DNA of 28,093 nucleotides from Euprymna scolopes (Eukaryota; Mollusca; Cephalopoda; Sepiida; Sepiolidae), in contig CM044491.1 of assembly GCA_024364805.1 (NCBI GenBank), forward strand, positions 109,065,447-109,093,539, written 5' to 3'. Both the position numbers and the translations under genes were made by a program. The stretch's first letter is position 1; each line of letters begins with the position of its first letter. Positions 9,602-20,861 of the stretch are shown here, piece by piece. The notes below the pieces were generated by a model. It had not been told where the DNA came from, searched no databases, and saw nothing but the letters and a program-made list of their open reading frames with translations.

Positions 9602-10498
9602 AACAAGACTTCAACAATTTCCTCTCTATTGGATTAATCTACCAATCTTGATCCGTTGTTGGTAAAATATATGAGGTACGATAATTTCTATAACAAGAAA
9701 GGAAATTAAAAATTTCTATGGTCTTTTTTAGATCAAGTCACGGCATCGTTCACAATATATAAATTTAAAACATAAGGTCAAATGCTTGACTTTTGATATT
9801 GATTTATTTTACCAGTCAATTCCTATTGAATAACACGCTTTTATATCTAGTAAAACCTCACGTATTACATAAGCAAAAGTTGATCATATATTATGAGATA
9901 GCAAACCGATTATACACTACGATAATAAGTATTAGACCAGGAAAAACACATAGCCATTTTAATATTTTAATTGGACCGATAGATTCTGCATAGGTATTAA
10001 ACTTAGATCTATTCTTACTAAATGAGATTCGCAGCTATTGCATAGAACTTGAGGAGTCTGATAGAGAGATTATACACTATTTACAATATAGACCACTAAT
10101 AAAATATGCGAGGAATACTATTGATAAAAAGCTAAATGTTAATCACCAGCTGATTAAGTTTTAGTTCTTTTTTCTCTGGCCTATCAGGCCATATTTTTAA
10201 CGCTATCATAATAAAACGAAACAATATAGTATGTGTATAAAACTCTAAACCACCCTAGGCCAATTATAAACTACAGTTTACCTAATATTTATAAGAGGAT
10301 ATTTATAACATTACAGAATAGACGAATATTTGATGAGAACTTTGGTCCTGACAATACTGAATTGAATAAATTCAGGTTGCAATATGTAGTTATCTTCCAC
10401 AATTACATAAACTACCCATTTTGTAGAAACTCCAATATATGATCAATCATAAACCTGATGTGATAACTAATAACATGGTGATTATGACGTAAACGTCT
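9596..10498. other. AT-rich DNA, no gene
   Basis: The first 50 bases resemble the right flank of the TA tract at 7053. The rest is AT-rich with only short open frames (for example 9793-9993 and 10233-10442) that show no known motif. They are probably chance or repeat-derived. I see nothing else here. Confidence 0.5.
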
Positions 10499-10544
10499 TG
10501 AGGAGCGATATTGCTCCTCATTTGGGAGGTTAAAACCCCCCAAA
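10499..10544. repeat. Two adjacent hairpins
   Basis: The first hairpin is TGAGGAGC (10499-10506) paired with GCTCCTCA (10513-10520). The second, immediately after, is TTTGGGAGGTT (10521-10531) paired with AACCCCCCAAA (10534-10544), with a single mismatch. They touch without a gap and stand out from AT-rich surroundings. Their core GAGGTTAAAAC also occurs on the opposite strand in a hairpin at 4369-4387. Confidence 0.7.
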
Positions 10545-10719
10545 ACTGAGTAAGACCGCGGTAATATGCTGAGATTGTCCGATCAACATTAATCGAATCC
10601 CGGACAGCGGCGGGTGACCTAGAAAAAAGGGCAAGTTTATTGTGCTTTATAAAAAAACAGACATATATTTTTATTGTTTAAAACAATGACAGGAAATGTC
10701 AGAATAATGTAGAAACGAG

Positions 10720-11230
10720 ATCATGTACCCGTTGGCCTGGCGAACCCGGCTCAGACGTTCTGGGTTTCTGAGTAGAGAAAATTGATAGGATTTGACCCCT
10801 TGGGGTCGTGTGAAGCTCAGTTGAGACTTGGTCTCAGAATTACGAAACGGAAGACGATTTGTGAAAATGCACATACGCAAATGTATCTGGGGTTTCCCCA
10901 GAGACGTGGCTGGCTTTGGTTGGTTCATCAGATCGCCAGAACTACCCTGTCACCTTAGTATAAAAACGCATACCCGGGTTGAAAGAGACAGATTGAAGCC
11001 ATATCTCAAGAAAGACACACGCTCCCAGAACGCCCCAGACCCCCTCCATTCATCCTGACCGCCATCCAGTGAAAGAAGGATAAGATTTTGCGAGGACTTC
11101 CATGTTTTGGTGAACTGACGATGTACATACGTAAAAACCTGTAACTTTGTGAAATTAACGTTTTCGTAGTTAGAAAACCTGAGTCTGTCTTTCTTTTCCG
11201 GCGCGCATGCGAAGATTTAGTTTTGCTTTT
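10720..11230 (+). promoter_or_regulatory. GC-richer island with TATA and ETS/NRF1-like motifs (candidate promoter or solo LTR)
   Basis: This is the only sizeable GC-balanced stretch between 9.1 and 16.3 kb. It has a TATA box, TATAAAA at 10969-10975. About 220 bp later comes a pyrimidine tract, then TTCCGG (ETS-like, 11196-11201) and GCGCATGCGA (11203-11212, one base off the NRF1 consensus GCGCATGCGC). ETS next to NRF1 is typical of metazoan housekeeping promoters, while TATAAAA in an isolated island also fits a solo LTR. No coding exon could be tied to it. Both readings are inference. Confidence 0.25.
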
Positions 11231-13237
11231 CGACAGAAATCAACACAGAGCTGAGACGCGGAGTATTTTATGTGAAGATCTCCCGGTAGAGACGATCACG
11301 AACTGCAGTTTCCGATGAGGTTAGAGGTTAGTTGATGACCTGATCGGGAGACTTGTCACAGTGATTACTAAACTACCTTAGCGTAAAATTAGTAGTAAAT
11401 AGCAATGAAAAGAATGCACGAACGGCAAAAGATTAGAAAAAGATAGTAACAAAAAGTATATAAAGATCTAAGAATAATATAAGACGAAAAAACCATTTGT
11501 TTCAAATCCCCATTTCTGAAAAGCATCCTTACTAAAATCTCTAAATGCTTCATTTAGATTAGTAAAGACAACTTCAAAGTTCCAAATATACACATTTGGC
11601 ATTTGAACAAAAATAGATTTATACTTTCTTTTTTACAGTTCTGAATCTCGGATAACGTATAATATGCTAAAATACAGATACTATTAAAAAAAGATGTTTT
11701 AATACGCAATGAGATCTCATTATTAAGAAGTCAACCCACCAAAATGGTGCTATCAAATTACACAAAAAAACATGACGTGGTGCAGCTTATCAACAGAATG
11801 TGTTATAATATCACAATCACCAGCATAGAGGAGCTCTCTGGCCAATAAGGAAGATACTTGTGCGCGCTGACAATCGAGAAAGATTGAAATACTTTTCAGA
11901 TTTTTGATACCTGATGTACATGTAGTCTAGGTAATCACGAAACACTACCGCAAAGCTATCGCAAAATAAATGATATATCGCAGAAATATCGTCTCGATGT
12001 ACTCCAATTTCGACACGAATTTCTTCAGAAAAAATACCACTTAGAATTACTCTAGCTTTTTCCGTGAGTAGAAAAAAGACCTTAAACACTGTTTACTACT
12101 AAAGAATTGACCAAATTCATTTTTATCTTTTGGTTTGTGTAAGTCATGCAAAGTTTTCAAATTTGAAATAAGATATTTATTGCCCGAGAATTTTTTCTTT
12201 ATCTAAAAGCTTTTACTTTTGGAGTGTTCATTTTTAGTTTTAAACACGCAAACGAAAAAAAGAGCGAAAGAAAGAAACTAGCTTTTTCTTGGCTGTCCGA
12301 CTTCCGCTTGTGTAAATATCTAAATTGTTCCACAATACAAGAAGCCATTTTCGTTTTACAGTATATATTTGAAAAAAATATTGTGACCATAAAAATTCTC
12401 TGTCGATAGCATGCATGATTGTCGTTTTCTCGAGAAAAGAAAGAAAGGTATATCTACTCTACGAAGGATCGAAACCGAATTTACTCAATACGAGAACTTA
12501 GGAAAGCGTAAATACACGACTGAATTTTTGCTGCAGAAAAGGGATTTCCATTCGTTTTATTATTCCAAACTCTTCTGGACTCAAAATTCTTGGTATTTTT
12601 TCTTTCCCGATAGAGTTAAAATAAATCCTCAATTTTCTTTTGCTCTTTGTGGAAAATTGAACATTTTTTTACTGTTAAAACCACATGTACGTTAGGGAAG
12701 GTCGATTTCGGAACCCCGGTGATTCAATGGTGTAGATAGTTGGGGTTTGACATAGAAAAGACCTACACGAAATATTTTCCTTAAAATCCATATCTTTGCG
12801 TGAGGAAATGACTTTAAAAGTTTAAAAATTGCAGTAATTAAAGTTTTTCAGTGACTTGTCAAGAACGTCCCGTCATCAAAACAATCCGTACTGTTAAGAA
12901 AATGGAATCATTATTTAGAATATTTTAAGCTACATTTGTAAATAAAACGAATGAGGATAATGAATTAATAAAATGAATATATTGTAAAGGCAAACTTATG
13001 TTTTTTAAATAATAACAACCAAAGTTCGCTTTTTCATTTCAGAAACTTTTGGGTGATAACATTTTAGATTTCACCATTGTAAATGCACGCTCGTTATTGC
13101 TATTGAAAATTAACGTTTGTTTATTGTTTAATTTGAAAACGTTCCTATTATTAGGCTTAATTATTTTGACAGGAGAAACGAAACAGACTTTATAATATAT
13201 ATCATTACATTTTAAATGTCTGCAGTGAATTTAAACA
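11231..13237. other. AT-rich DNA, no gene recognised
   Basis: Roughly 2 kb with short open frames (11817-12089 minus, 12224-12409 plus, 12411-12695 plus). None has a recognisable motif or repeat. Composition is uniform and AT-rich. I see nothing here that I can support as a gene. Confidence 0.5.
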
Positions 13238-13239
13238 TA

Positions 13240-13312
13240 TTTGGTTGGTGAAAACATGTCATTGTTTGATGTTCAAACGAACGTCAAAAACATTATTTTT
13301 TCACCAACCTAA
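13240..13312. mobile_element. MADE1-like mariner MITE (73 bp)
   Basis: A nearly pure hairpin. The left end is TTTGGTTGGTGAAAACATG and the right end, read inward, is TTAGGTTGGTGAAAAAATAA. The inner parts GTTTGATGTTC and GAACGTCAAAAAC also pair. It is flanked by TA at 13238-13239 and 13313-13314. The end sequence TTAGGTTGGTG and the short palindromic body match the design of the human MADE1 element and its Hsmar1-type mariner parents. It has no coding capacity and would depend on a mariner transposase supplied elsewhere. Confidence 0.85.
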
Positions 13313-13314
13313 TA

Positions 13315-13651
13315 TTTCACATAAAACTATATTCGAAATTTTTATTAAAATATGGAAATACTCTAGTTTACAATTTTATTATACACTTTCTTTACGAAAC
13401 ATAACGACGTAAATTTTCAAGTTTTTTCTACTTAATAAAAATACTTTGCTGAAAATTAGTTGCAAATTTTTATTTCTTTTATACAAGTAGATAAGGAAAC
13501 TGCTTTAAAGGTTTATCAGTACTTGTGCATTTGCGTTATTGTGCTAAAATAACTTTTTTTATTTAGAAAGTCATTCTTAGCATGAGGAAGATGGGATGGT
13601 ATGTTGTAATGTTTCTGTACTTTCACCTAACAATTTAATAAACAAAGTACT
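13315..13651. other. AT-rich DNA, no gene
   Basis: No frame, repeat or motif that I can support. Confidence 0.5.
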
Positions 13652-13755
13652 ATAAAAATTACATTTAACTTGAAAATACTATTAAAAATAGCATGGTAAC
13701 ATGGATGCAAAAGCATTGATTTTTCAAACTCTAAACACTCGTTTAAAATGGCACA
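13652..13755 (+). repeat. 104-bp direct repeat, copy 1
   Basis: Matches 14271-14374 at about 92% (roughly eight differences in 104). In both copies an ATG opens a short frame beginning MDAKAL (here MDAKALIFQTLNTRLKWHS). The two copies lie 619 bp apart and upstream of a decayed multicopy gene, which suggests a local duplication of its 5' part. Confidence 0.85.
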
Positions 13756-13805
13756 GTTACAGCAAGAATGAATCTCTTTATGGATAAATTCATTTAATCG
13801 AAGGA

Positions 13806-13868
13806 GGAGCTAAAGTCTGCTACAAATGTCTAAACTAAACACTACTATATCTCTGATTTGGTCTGGTA
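13806..13868 (+). repeat. 63-bp segment identical to 16625-16687, copy 1
   Basis: Begins GGAGCTAAAGTCTGCTACAA and ends TTTGGTCTGGTA. I find no difference from the second copy, yet the flanks on both sides differ. It lies 50 bp after the 104-bp repeat. Confidence 0.9.
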
Positions 13869-14270
13869 CTCTCTCTTCAATACATTTAATTCAATTCTAC
13901 AAATTATTTCATCATTAATTATAACTAGCACTTATTTTCTTTACATATGAAATTGGAAGGTAGCCTAAAATAGTTTCCTTCAGTTATAATCCATTATTAG
14001 TTTTAATTTTCAGATTAGAATGTCAGTAAAAGCACAACGTTTAGTTTTAACTCGTGGTTCACAAAATTTGCTGGTCCACCTTGTCGTTTGGATGAAACAG
14101 CACCCCCCAACTTCAGAACACATCATCCAGTTCATTTATTTCCTCCAAAACAGTTATCCCCAATTAAAAAAATAGTGAGATTTCTAAGTTAATTGCTAAA
14201 GAATTTATTAGTATTAGGCAAGTAGTTAATCCACAATTGCCCTTGTTAAGGGAACGTTATATATGTTACC
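13869..14270. other. No gene recognised
   Basis: AT-rich sequence between local repeats. A short GC-balanced patch near 14055-14120 has no recognisable product. Confidence 0.45.
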
Positions 14271-14374
14271 ATAAAAATTACATTTAACTTGAAAATACTA
14301 TCAAAAATAGCATGCTAACATGGATGCAAAAGCACTGGTCTTTCAAACTCTAAAAACTTGTTTAAAATGCCACA
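14271..14374 (+). repeat. 104-bp direct repeat, copy 2
   Basis: Counterpart of 13652-13755. Its frame reads MDAKALVFQTLKTCLKCHT and leads into a further short frame containing KSLAATKVKR near 14410-14440. Whether this is a leading exon of the gene family downstream is unknown. Confidence 0.85.
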
Positions 14375-14691
14375 CTGTATTTTGCTGTAAGAGGGCCAAA
14401 CAGATTGACGGGAAATCTCTTGCAGCAACGAAAGTGAAAAGAATGAAGTAACTGATAGACAGAATTTTCTTGTAGCTGTAAACTTCCTATCTTGAGATGT
14501 GATGACTTTGCAGTAAAGTGCAAGACAGAAAATTGTCAAACAAGGCAGATAGTATGTACTTGTCCTCTTAGCAAGGAGGAAAAATTAATTCTATAGATTC
14601 ACCTGCAATTATGTTCCTTTTTTGTGGGAAATAAAATAATGTATTGGTATTTATCATGTATTCTGGCTCTATGCAAATTTTGCTATTTCAG

Positions 14692-15660
14692 GTTTCAAAT
14701 AGAACTGTCATTCAGAGCAATTTTTAAATTAATTGCTGGAACAACAAAAAGCCTAACAACATTTACTGGTCCTTTGGGGCCACTTTGTATCAATAATTAT
14801 CAAGAATTCTAAAAAAAGAGTACCCCTCCCGATCATCAATATCTGACAACAGAAGAAACAAATAATTTAAGCGAAGACCAGAGGCTACTTTTAGAGTATG
14901 CTGTTGGCATTTCTCGAGGAGAAGTTAACCTAAGATAAGCAGCTTAGAAAATTGGACCCTTGAATCAAGCAAGATGGCTAACATTAGCCACAAGGTTAAT
15001 GTGTTTATGGACCAGAGGTGTCTATCCTCAAACACTATGATAAATTAAACATTCTGGTCAAATTTATTATCCAAGTGTATGCAGTTAGTTGGTTTGAGAT
15101 CAAAATCGACATTTATTTTGATAAAAAACAATTATTTTTAAATATGATTCAGAGAACAACATGGTTAACTGAAATCCAAATTACTGTCTTAAACAGTTTA
15201 AAATATAGTATTATTGCACTACTTCCGGAAAATATCATAACATCGATGATAAACCCAGATGAATTGGTCGTGAGAGAAGAGGGCATTCAAACGATTGTGT
15301 CCATTAGGAAAATAAATATTTATCCATTAAATTTGATTAGTTTTTTTTTCAATTTACCCAAACAATACTCAGTTTTATTCATATTACATCACTAAAATAT
15401 AAAAAAAAGTGTTTTCAAATAATTGTTTTTGTACTATTTTTTTTCAGAATCAGTGAACAACTAAAAAAATTTACAAAAAAAGGCTGAAAAAGCTTACGGT
15501 TAAAAATTTGGTAGCCACACACTGGCCAAATGTGATTGATTTCTCTCCAAACTTTGTATATGGGCAGACAGCAAGACATAGACCCATTATTACAAAGTCA
15601 TCGTGCTAGCAAATTAGACCTTCATTTTCCTCGAAAGGAAATTACACACAACAATTTAGT
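14692..15660 (+). pseudogene. Decayed copy of a multicopy invertebrate gene family (GPLNxARWLT signature), apparently intron-bearing
   Basis: I recognise the protein from many uncharacterised multicopy predictions in arthropods and molluscs, but know of no assigned function. In order: ELSFRAIFKLIAGTTKS and FTGPLGPL (14700-14790); LSEDQRLLLEYAVGISRGEV (14850-14925); GPLNQARWLTLATRL (14956-15000); LVKFIIQVYAVSWFEIK (15057-15107); FLNMIQRTTWL, LLPENIITSMI and VREEGIQTIVSIRK (15130-15310). A last block follows, NLVATHWPNVIDFS, VYGQTARHRPIITK and SKLDLHFPRKE (15500-15640). A polypyrimidine tract plus AG sits exactly before the first block (AG at 14690-14691) and before the last block (AG at 15446-15447). 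Intron boundaries therefore seem preserved, which argues against a copy made from spliced RNA. The copy is interrupted several times and inactive. It could be a transposon-carried gene or a host family; I cannot tell. Confidence 0.6.
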
Positions 15661-16340
15661 TCTAACAGTTTTTATTATTGCGTTTAATAAAAAATTAAAA
15701 TACATGGTTCTGTAACTTATATCAAGTTACTATATTTTGTAATACATCTTAACATATATTTTTGAATTGTGAAATTTAAAAGACTTAATTGCTAATTAGC
15801 ATTTTTACAATTTTTGTTTAATCAATGCAGTAAGAGTTAAGATAGTTTGCTAGTTGTGATTCATAATTAAAATTAAAATTCATGGATTTATTTTTCGTTC
15901 AATGTATTTCATATAAATATATGAATTTTAATTGAATTTTATTATAAAAATAGTGAAATTTCAAAGTCAGTGCCGTGTAAAATACTATGAAAATGAAGGA
16001 TTTCTCAGCATTTTTCCAAAAGATTTTAAAAATTAAATACTCAATTTTCTGTTCAAGATAGGAATGTAATTTTTAGTGTCCGTTCTTTTCACATCAAATC
16101 CCAACTATCATCGCCGGTGCCATGCTGATTTTCTGAAAACAGTTGCAGATCAACCTGCCCTAGTGTACGTGACTTTTTTTTTCGTGAATATTAATTTGGC
16201 ATATCATTTTCATAAAGTCGCGGTTTTTCTGTTTAGCAGTTTTTTAGACCCAGATTTGTCCTGTGAGTCTATATATTTTTCAAAATGAAAGAGCTTTCAA
16301 GGCAATGAGTTGAAATAATCCGTTTGCAGCAGACTCAGAC
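15661..16340. other. AT-rich DNA, no gene
   Basis: Mostly AT-rich sequence. An open frame at 16076-16288 has no recognisable motif. Confidence 0.5.
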
Positions 16341-16356
16341 TTTGGAATTACAGTAA

Positions 16357-16456
16357 CAAAGAGAAGAAAGAAGAGAAAGAAAAGAAAGAGGAAAAATGAA
16401 GAGAAAGAGAAAAAGAAAAAAGAAAAAGAGAAGCGGAAAGAGAAGAGGAAAGAAGG
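16357..16456 (+). repeat. Purine-rich (GAA/GAAA) tract
   Basis: About 100 bases of almost only A and G on the plus strand, such as GAGAAGAAAGAAGAGAAAGA. It is either simple-sequence DNA or the low-complexity, lysine-rich start of the Gypsy gag frame that follows. The Ser/Phe-rich minus-strand frame over it is an artefact. Confidence 0.8.
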
Positions 16457-16559
16457 CAATTCGGTGAAAAAGTATTGGAAATGTAGTCACAGGCAAAGAA
16501 AAAATTAGAATTACTAACTAAAGTAACAGCGAGGAAAGACGGCAACGAGTCAGACTAGA

Positions 16560-19500
16560 ATGTTTTTCCCAAACTGCGATCCGGTCAGCATTAGAAACAT
16601 TTCACTATCGTCCTGAAAATGCATGGAGCTAAAGTCTGCTACAAATGTCTAAACTAAACACTACTATATCTCTGATTTGGTCTGGTATTTCTGCAGATTT
16701 CGGGACGTATTCAGGATTGATTTAAGTTATGAAGCGAGCAGATGGAGGTTCGTCCTTTATTACAAAAATTGGGAGCTGCAGAACATAATAAGTTCGTGGA
16801 CTACACCATCCCTAAATCAAAGAGCGAATTGTCCTTCGACTAGACAGTGAAATCTTTGATTGAATTATACAGTCCAAAAATGAGATTATTCCATAAAAGA
16901 TAGAGATGCATCAATCTGATACGCAAAGAAGACCAAGATTACACCACATTTGCTTCAGTCGTAAATAGACATCGTGACGACTTCGGACTATCCTTATTTA
17001 CGACCGACAACTATAAAGTCCTAGTTTTCATTCAAGGCTTAGCGTCGACCAAGGACGCTGAAATCAGACGCCAGGCACTAGACAAATTGGAAAAGGAACC
17101 AAATAAAACCCTTCACCTATTGACTGAGGAATGCCAAAGAATCATCTCGGAGAAACAAGACTCCAACATCTAGAAGATGCAGGTTTATCACACATTAGAA
17201 AGGTACGAAGTAACAAAATCTTACTCTCCAAACAGTCAAGCGAAAGCCAAACATCATCCGCTTTAAAAATCCCTAAGGAAACATGGGTTATCCCGTTATC
17301 CACGCCAAGGATGTAAAGAACTCCACTAGCAGAAAGATTGCCCATACCGATCCCGGAAATGTGTCGGTGCAGACACAATGGACACAAAGCCTCACATTGC
17401 AGAGCAAAAGGACCCCACAGGAGCTACGTAAAAACCACGAGGTCTCGGAAGTACGTGACGGTAAAGATTGGGACAAGTATATGTTAGACTTCAATTTAAC
17501 AGTGGTTCGGACTTGTCCATCATGAACCACCATACTTAGTGCAAAATCAGAAAACCAAGATGATGAGAATCAAGAAGTTGCTCGTTCTATAACTGGAGAA
17601 AGAAAAAGATTTGAAAGTTAGGTTATCACTAACGTAATCTTGAAGTTAAAAACACTCAATCTCAAGATGTTTGAATTAAAAAAAACAATAACAACCTTTT
17701 TGAGACGGATTGGATGATAAAATTGGAACTCTGGGATTCGTCTATTAACTATTTTTGTCAAAAAGTCAATAACCTTACAACCAAAGCTGAAAAACTAAAG
17801 ACAGACTTGAATGAGTCGTCTCCAACGTTTCTTCGGACAAACTAGGCCGCTGTACAAAAATGGATGCGAAATTTAAGTTACAAGACAATGCCACACTAGT
17901 CCTCAAAAATGAAATGCAGCGTCCTGATCCTCTATAAAAATGATTGACGTAAAGCTGAAAAGACTCGTCAAAGCAGGAATTTTGACCCCAGTTGACGACA
18001 GCGAGTGGATTTCCCCCACCATGCACGTAAAGAAAAATCGAATGATATCAGCCTGGGAAAACTTCTTGAGCGAGTTGAATGCAGCACTTACGGGTCATCA
18101 TTACTCGCTACCCACTTCCGAGGAAGTTTATACAAAACTAAATGGTCGGGAAGATATTATCAAAATAGATCTGAGCCAAGCGTACCTACAGATTCCGGTT
18201 GAGGAAGAAAGCTCACAACTTTTGTGCATTACTACTCACAAGGAACAATTTTAGTTCAATAGATTAGCTTTCGGGATCAAAGTTACACCAGCTATTTTTC
18301 AACAGACAATCAAATAATTGAGCGGCTTTGATTTTTCCATCGGGTATCTTGACGATATTCTAATGAAAAGCGAATCAATAGAGCAACATAGAAAACACGT
18401 TTTTCAGCTGTCGGAAAAGATAAACGAGTACAGCTTCATTAAATGTGAATTTTTTCGACCAAATAAAATACCCAGGGCAGATAATATTGGAATGGTAGAC
18501 GGCCCGATCCAAAAAGGTCCATAGCAATAAAAATATGCCTGAGCCACACGACATAACAACACGGCAAATGTATTAGGCTTAGCTTATTATTATTAAGCCT
18601 TCATTCCTAACATGTACACATTGCGCGCACCTTCATTATTACTATCAAGCATACATTCCTAACATGTGCGCACCTTTAAACGGACTACTTAGAATAGAAC
18701 AAGTTTTGTAACCGCACTACGGAATGGTATAGCTAAAAGAGGTGCTCACATCGGAACTATTCTTCATCCATTGCAACACAGATTTAGATATTATCGTCGC
18801 AAGTGACGCAAGCGTATATGCAATCGGCGCGTGTATCTTGCATAAAATCCTTGACGGTTCTACGAAACCGATAGCACATGCATCGAGAACCTGCGGAAAG
18901 GAATTATCCATTATAGAGAAAGAATATTTAAGCATCATTTTCGCTGTAACAAGATTTTACAGATTTCTCCATGGACGATTTTCAAATTTCAAACGGACCA
19001 CAAGCCGCTGATCTCTATCATTGGCTCGAAGGAATAGTTGGCTACACATACGGCAAACAAGCTCCAAAGATGGGGAAGAATCCTACTAAATCATGACTTA
19101 GATATGGATTTCCTTTCGCCAGAGAAGTAAGGTCATACAGACGGCATATGCCAAGGTATGGGGCCCCACTTGAAGACTCGATGATCGCATCCCTACGATC
19201 AGAGAGAGAGATTAGTTCGATCCTATGCAACACTGAGAAAGATATTCCCGTTACTCTGGATGATACAAGGAGGGAAGCCGAAAGCGACTGTTTTATAAGA
19301 GAAATCAAGGAAAAACTGTACACTGATGAACAACTAGCATAGGTTTTCTCAACATGCGACCAGGTATTATTATATCGGGAGAGAGTAGTTGTTCCAGCGA
19401 CCCACAAACAGAAAATCTTAAAGGATTTTCACACAGGACACCCTGCCGTCACCAGAATGAAAAGTTAAATTCGTTCATACGTGTACTAGAAAAACATGAA

Positions 19501-20861
19501 CAAGGATATTGCAGAAAAGGTGAAAGTATGGAAAGGATGTTCACCAGCTACCAAAACGCCACCAATTCAATTTAGCCCATGGCCTTAAGCTGATGTTCAC
19601 GGATACACGTGGAATACGCTGGCCCTCTTGATGGACAGTACTACATCATAGTAGTGGACAGCTTCTCTAAGTGGCCTGAAGTAATTAGATGCAAAAGCCC
19701 AACTACTTACTTAACTAGAAAAAACTGTTCATAAGTTATCACCATGGTTCGTAGTTGTTGACTGTTTAGTGTCAGACAACGTCCCTCAGTTTATGTCCGA
19801 GGACTTTAAAGAGTTCATGGAGGACTTCTAAGTGGACCACATCACAACGCCGACCTACCACCTCAGATCAAACGGACAGGCCGAAAGATTTGTGGACACC
19901 TTGAAAAGGGTTTGAAGAAGGCAAAGGACACTCCATCCGAAAAAGCGTTGCAACAATTTCTTCATGTGTAATGCATAACGCCTAACGAAAATACATCATC
20001 CCAGATGTCTCCGGCGGAAGTGATGTTCGCGAGAACAATACGGTCAGTCTTTGACAAACTATTGTCGAAACAGGAAAAACCCACAAAGACAACTGTTGCC
20101 AAGAGGAATTACGTGCCGATAGAAAAATATATACTTCCACATGAACAAAGATAATAATGCTTTCTGGGAGCAGGGAAAAATCGAGAACAGGATCGGTTGT
20201 ATGGTATACATGGTTGAAGAACCACATTCTACGCATAAGAAACACTTACACCGGATACGCAACGAACTTCGAACGAGTTACGTGAACCTCCGCCAGAAGA
20301 AGAGACGTTGGACCTATTGCATGGCGCATTTGACCTGGAGCCCCCTCAAACTAGTACCGAAATACGTCATTCCGGCAGTAAAAAGGAAACTGAGGGAACC
20401 GTTGCAGGTAAACCCGCGAAAGAAAATCTATACTTCGGAGAAATAACTCTTCAGGGGGAGAGTGTTCTGTGGTAGTTAATTAATTTAAATTTTGTAAATT
20501 ATTACGTGGATGATGCAGATTGATGATAGTCAAAAGCCTTTACAAATATGTCGAGTTTCACACCAGAAAAAAACCCATTAGAATATTGATCAAAAACTCA
20601 ACGTGAAGAATAAAAAAACTAGCAGGAAATATAACTCTTATTTAATAAAACACACACATATATTATCTCATGCATCTACATAAAATGTTATATAGAGACA
20701 TAGCATGTTATGTATCGAGTTTCAGTATTTTAGATCGAAGATTTTCTTCGGGTATAAAAGGCGGAAGCCCTCCGTTAAGCGTAATTGCCATATAATATTT
20801 TCATAACTTACTACTTAACTTTTATTAAATTATAAATATTTACCAATAATATTGGACAACA
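16560..20861 (+). mobile_element. Gypsy (Ty3-like) LTR retrotransposon, fossil
   Basis: The parts appear in the usual order. Gag-like sequence spans about 16580-17200. The RT-like region is about 17900-18500, with the conserved IKIDLSQAYLQIPV block. RNase H is about 18740-18980, with ASDASVYAIGACI and KELSIIEKEYLSIIFAV. The integrase core is about 19380-19930, and the C-terminal integrase tail runs to about 20445. A purine-rich stretch then leads into a 3' LTR. The gag and pol style matches the K02A2.6-like Gypsy families common in invertebrates. No 5' LTR is recognised upstream, so the left end is uncertain or missing. The element is clearly broken, with roughly a dozen or more interruptions, and old. 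It is not a functional copy. Confidence 0.88.
20463..20861 (+). repeat. 3' LTR of the Gypsy fossil
   Basis: About 399 bp, from TGTTCTGTGG to GGACAACA, the TGT...ACA ends typical of Gypsy LTRs. It is preceded by the purine tract CAGGGGGAGAG. A promoter-like TATAAAAG lies at 20753-20760. The matching 5' LTR is not present in this window as far as I can see, so its age cannot be set from LTR divergence. Confidence 0.72.

Noticed and set aside
11817-12695. Several 60-94 residue frames in AT-rich DNA
   Set aside because: No motif, repeat or family resemblance; length is compatible with chance.
16348-16545. Ser/Phe/Leu-rich minus-strand frame resembling a membrane protein
   Set aside because: It is the complement of a purine-rich simple tract.
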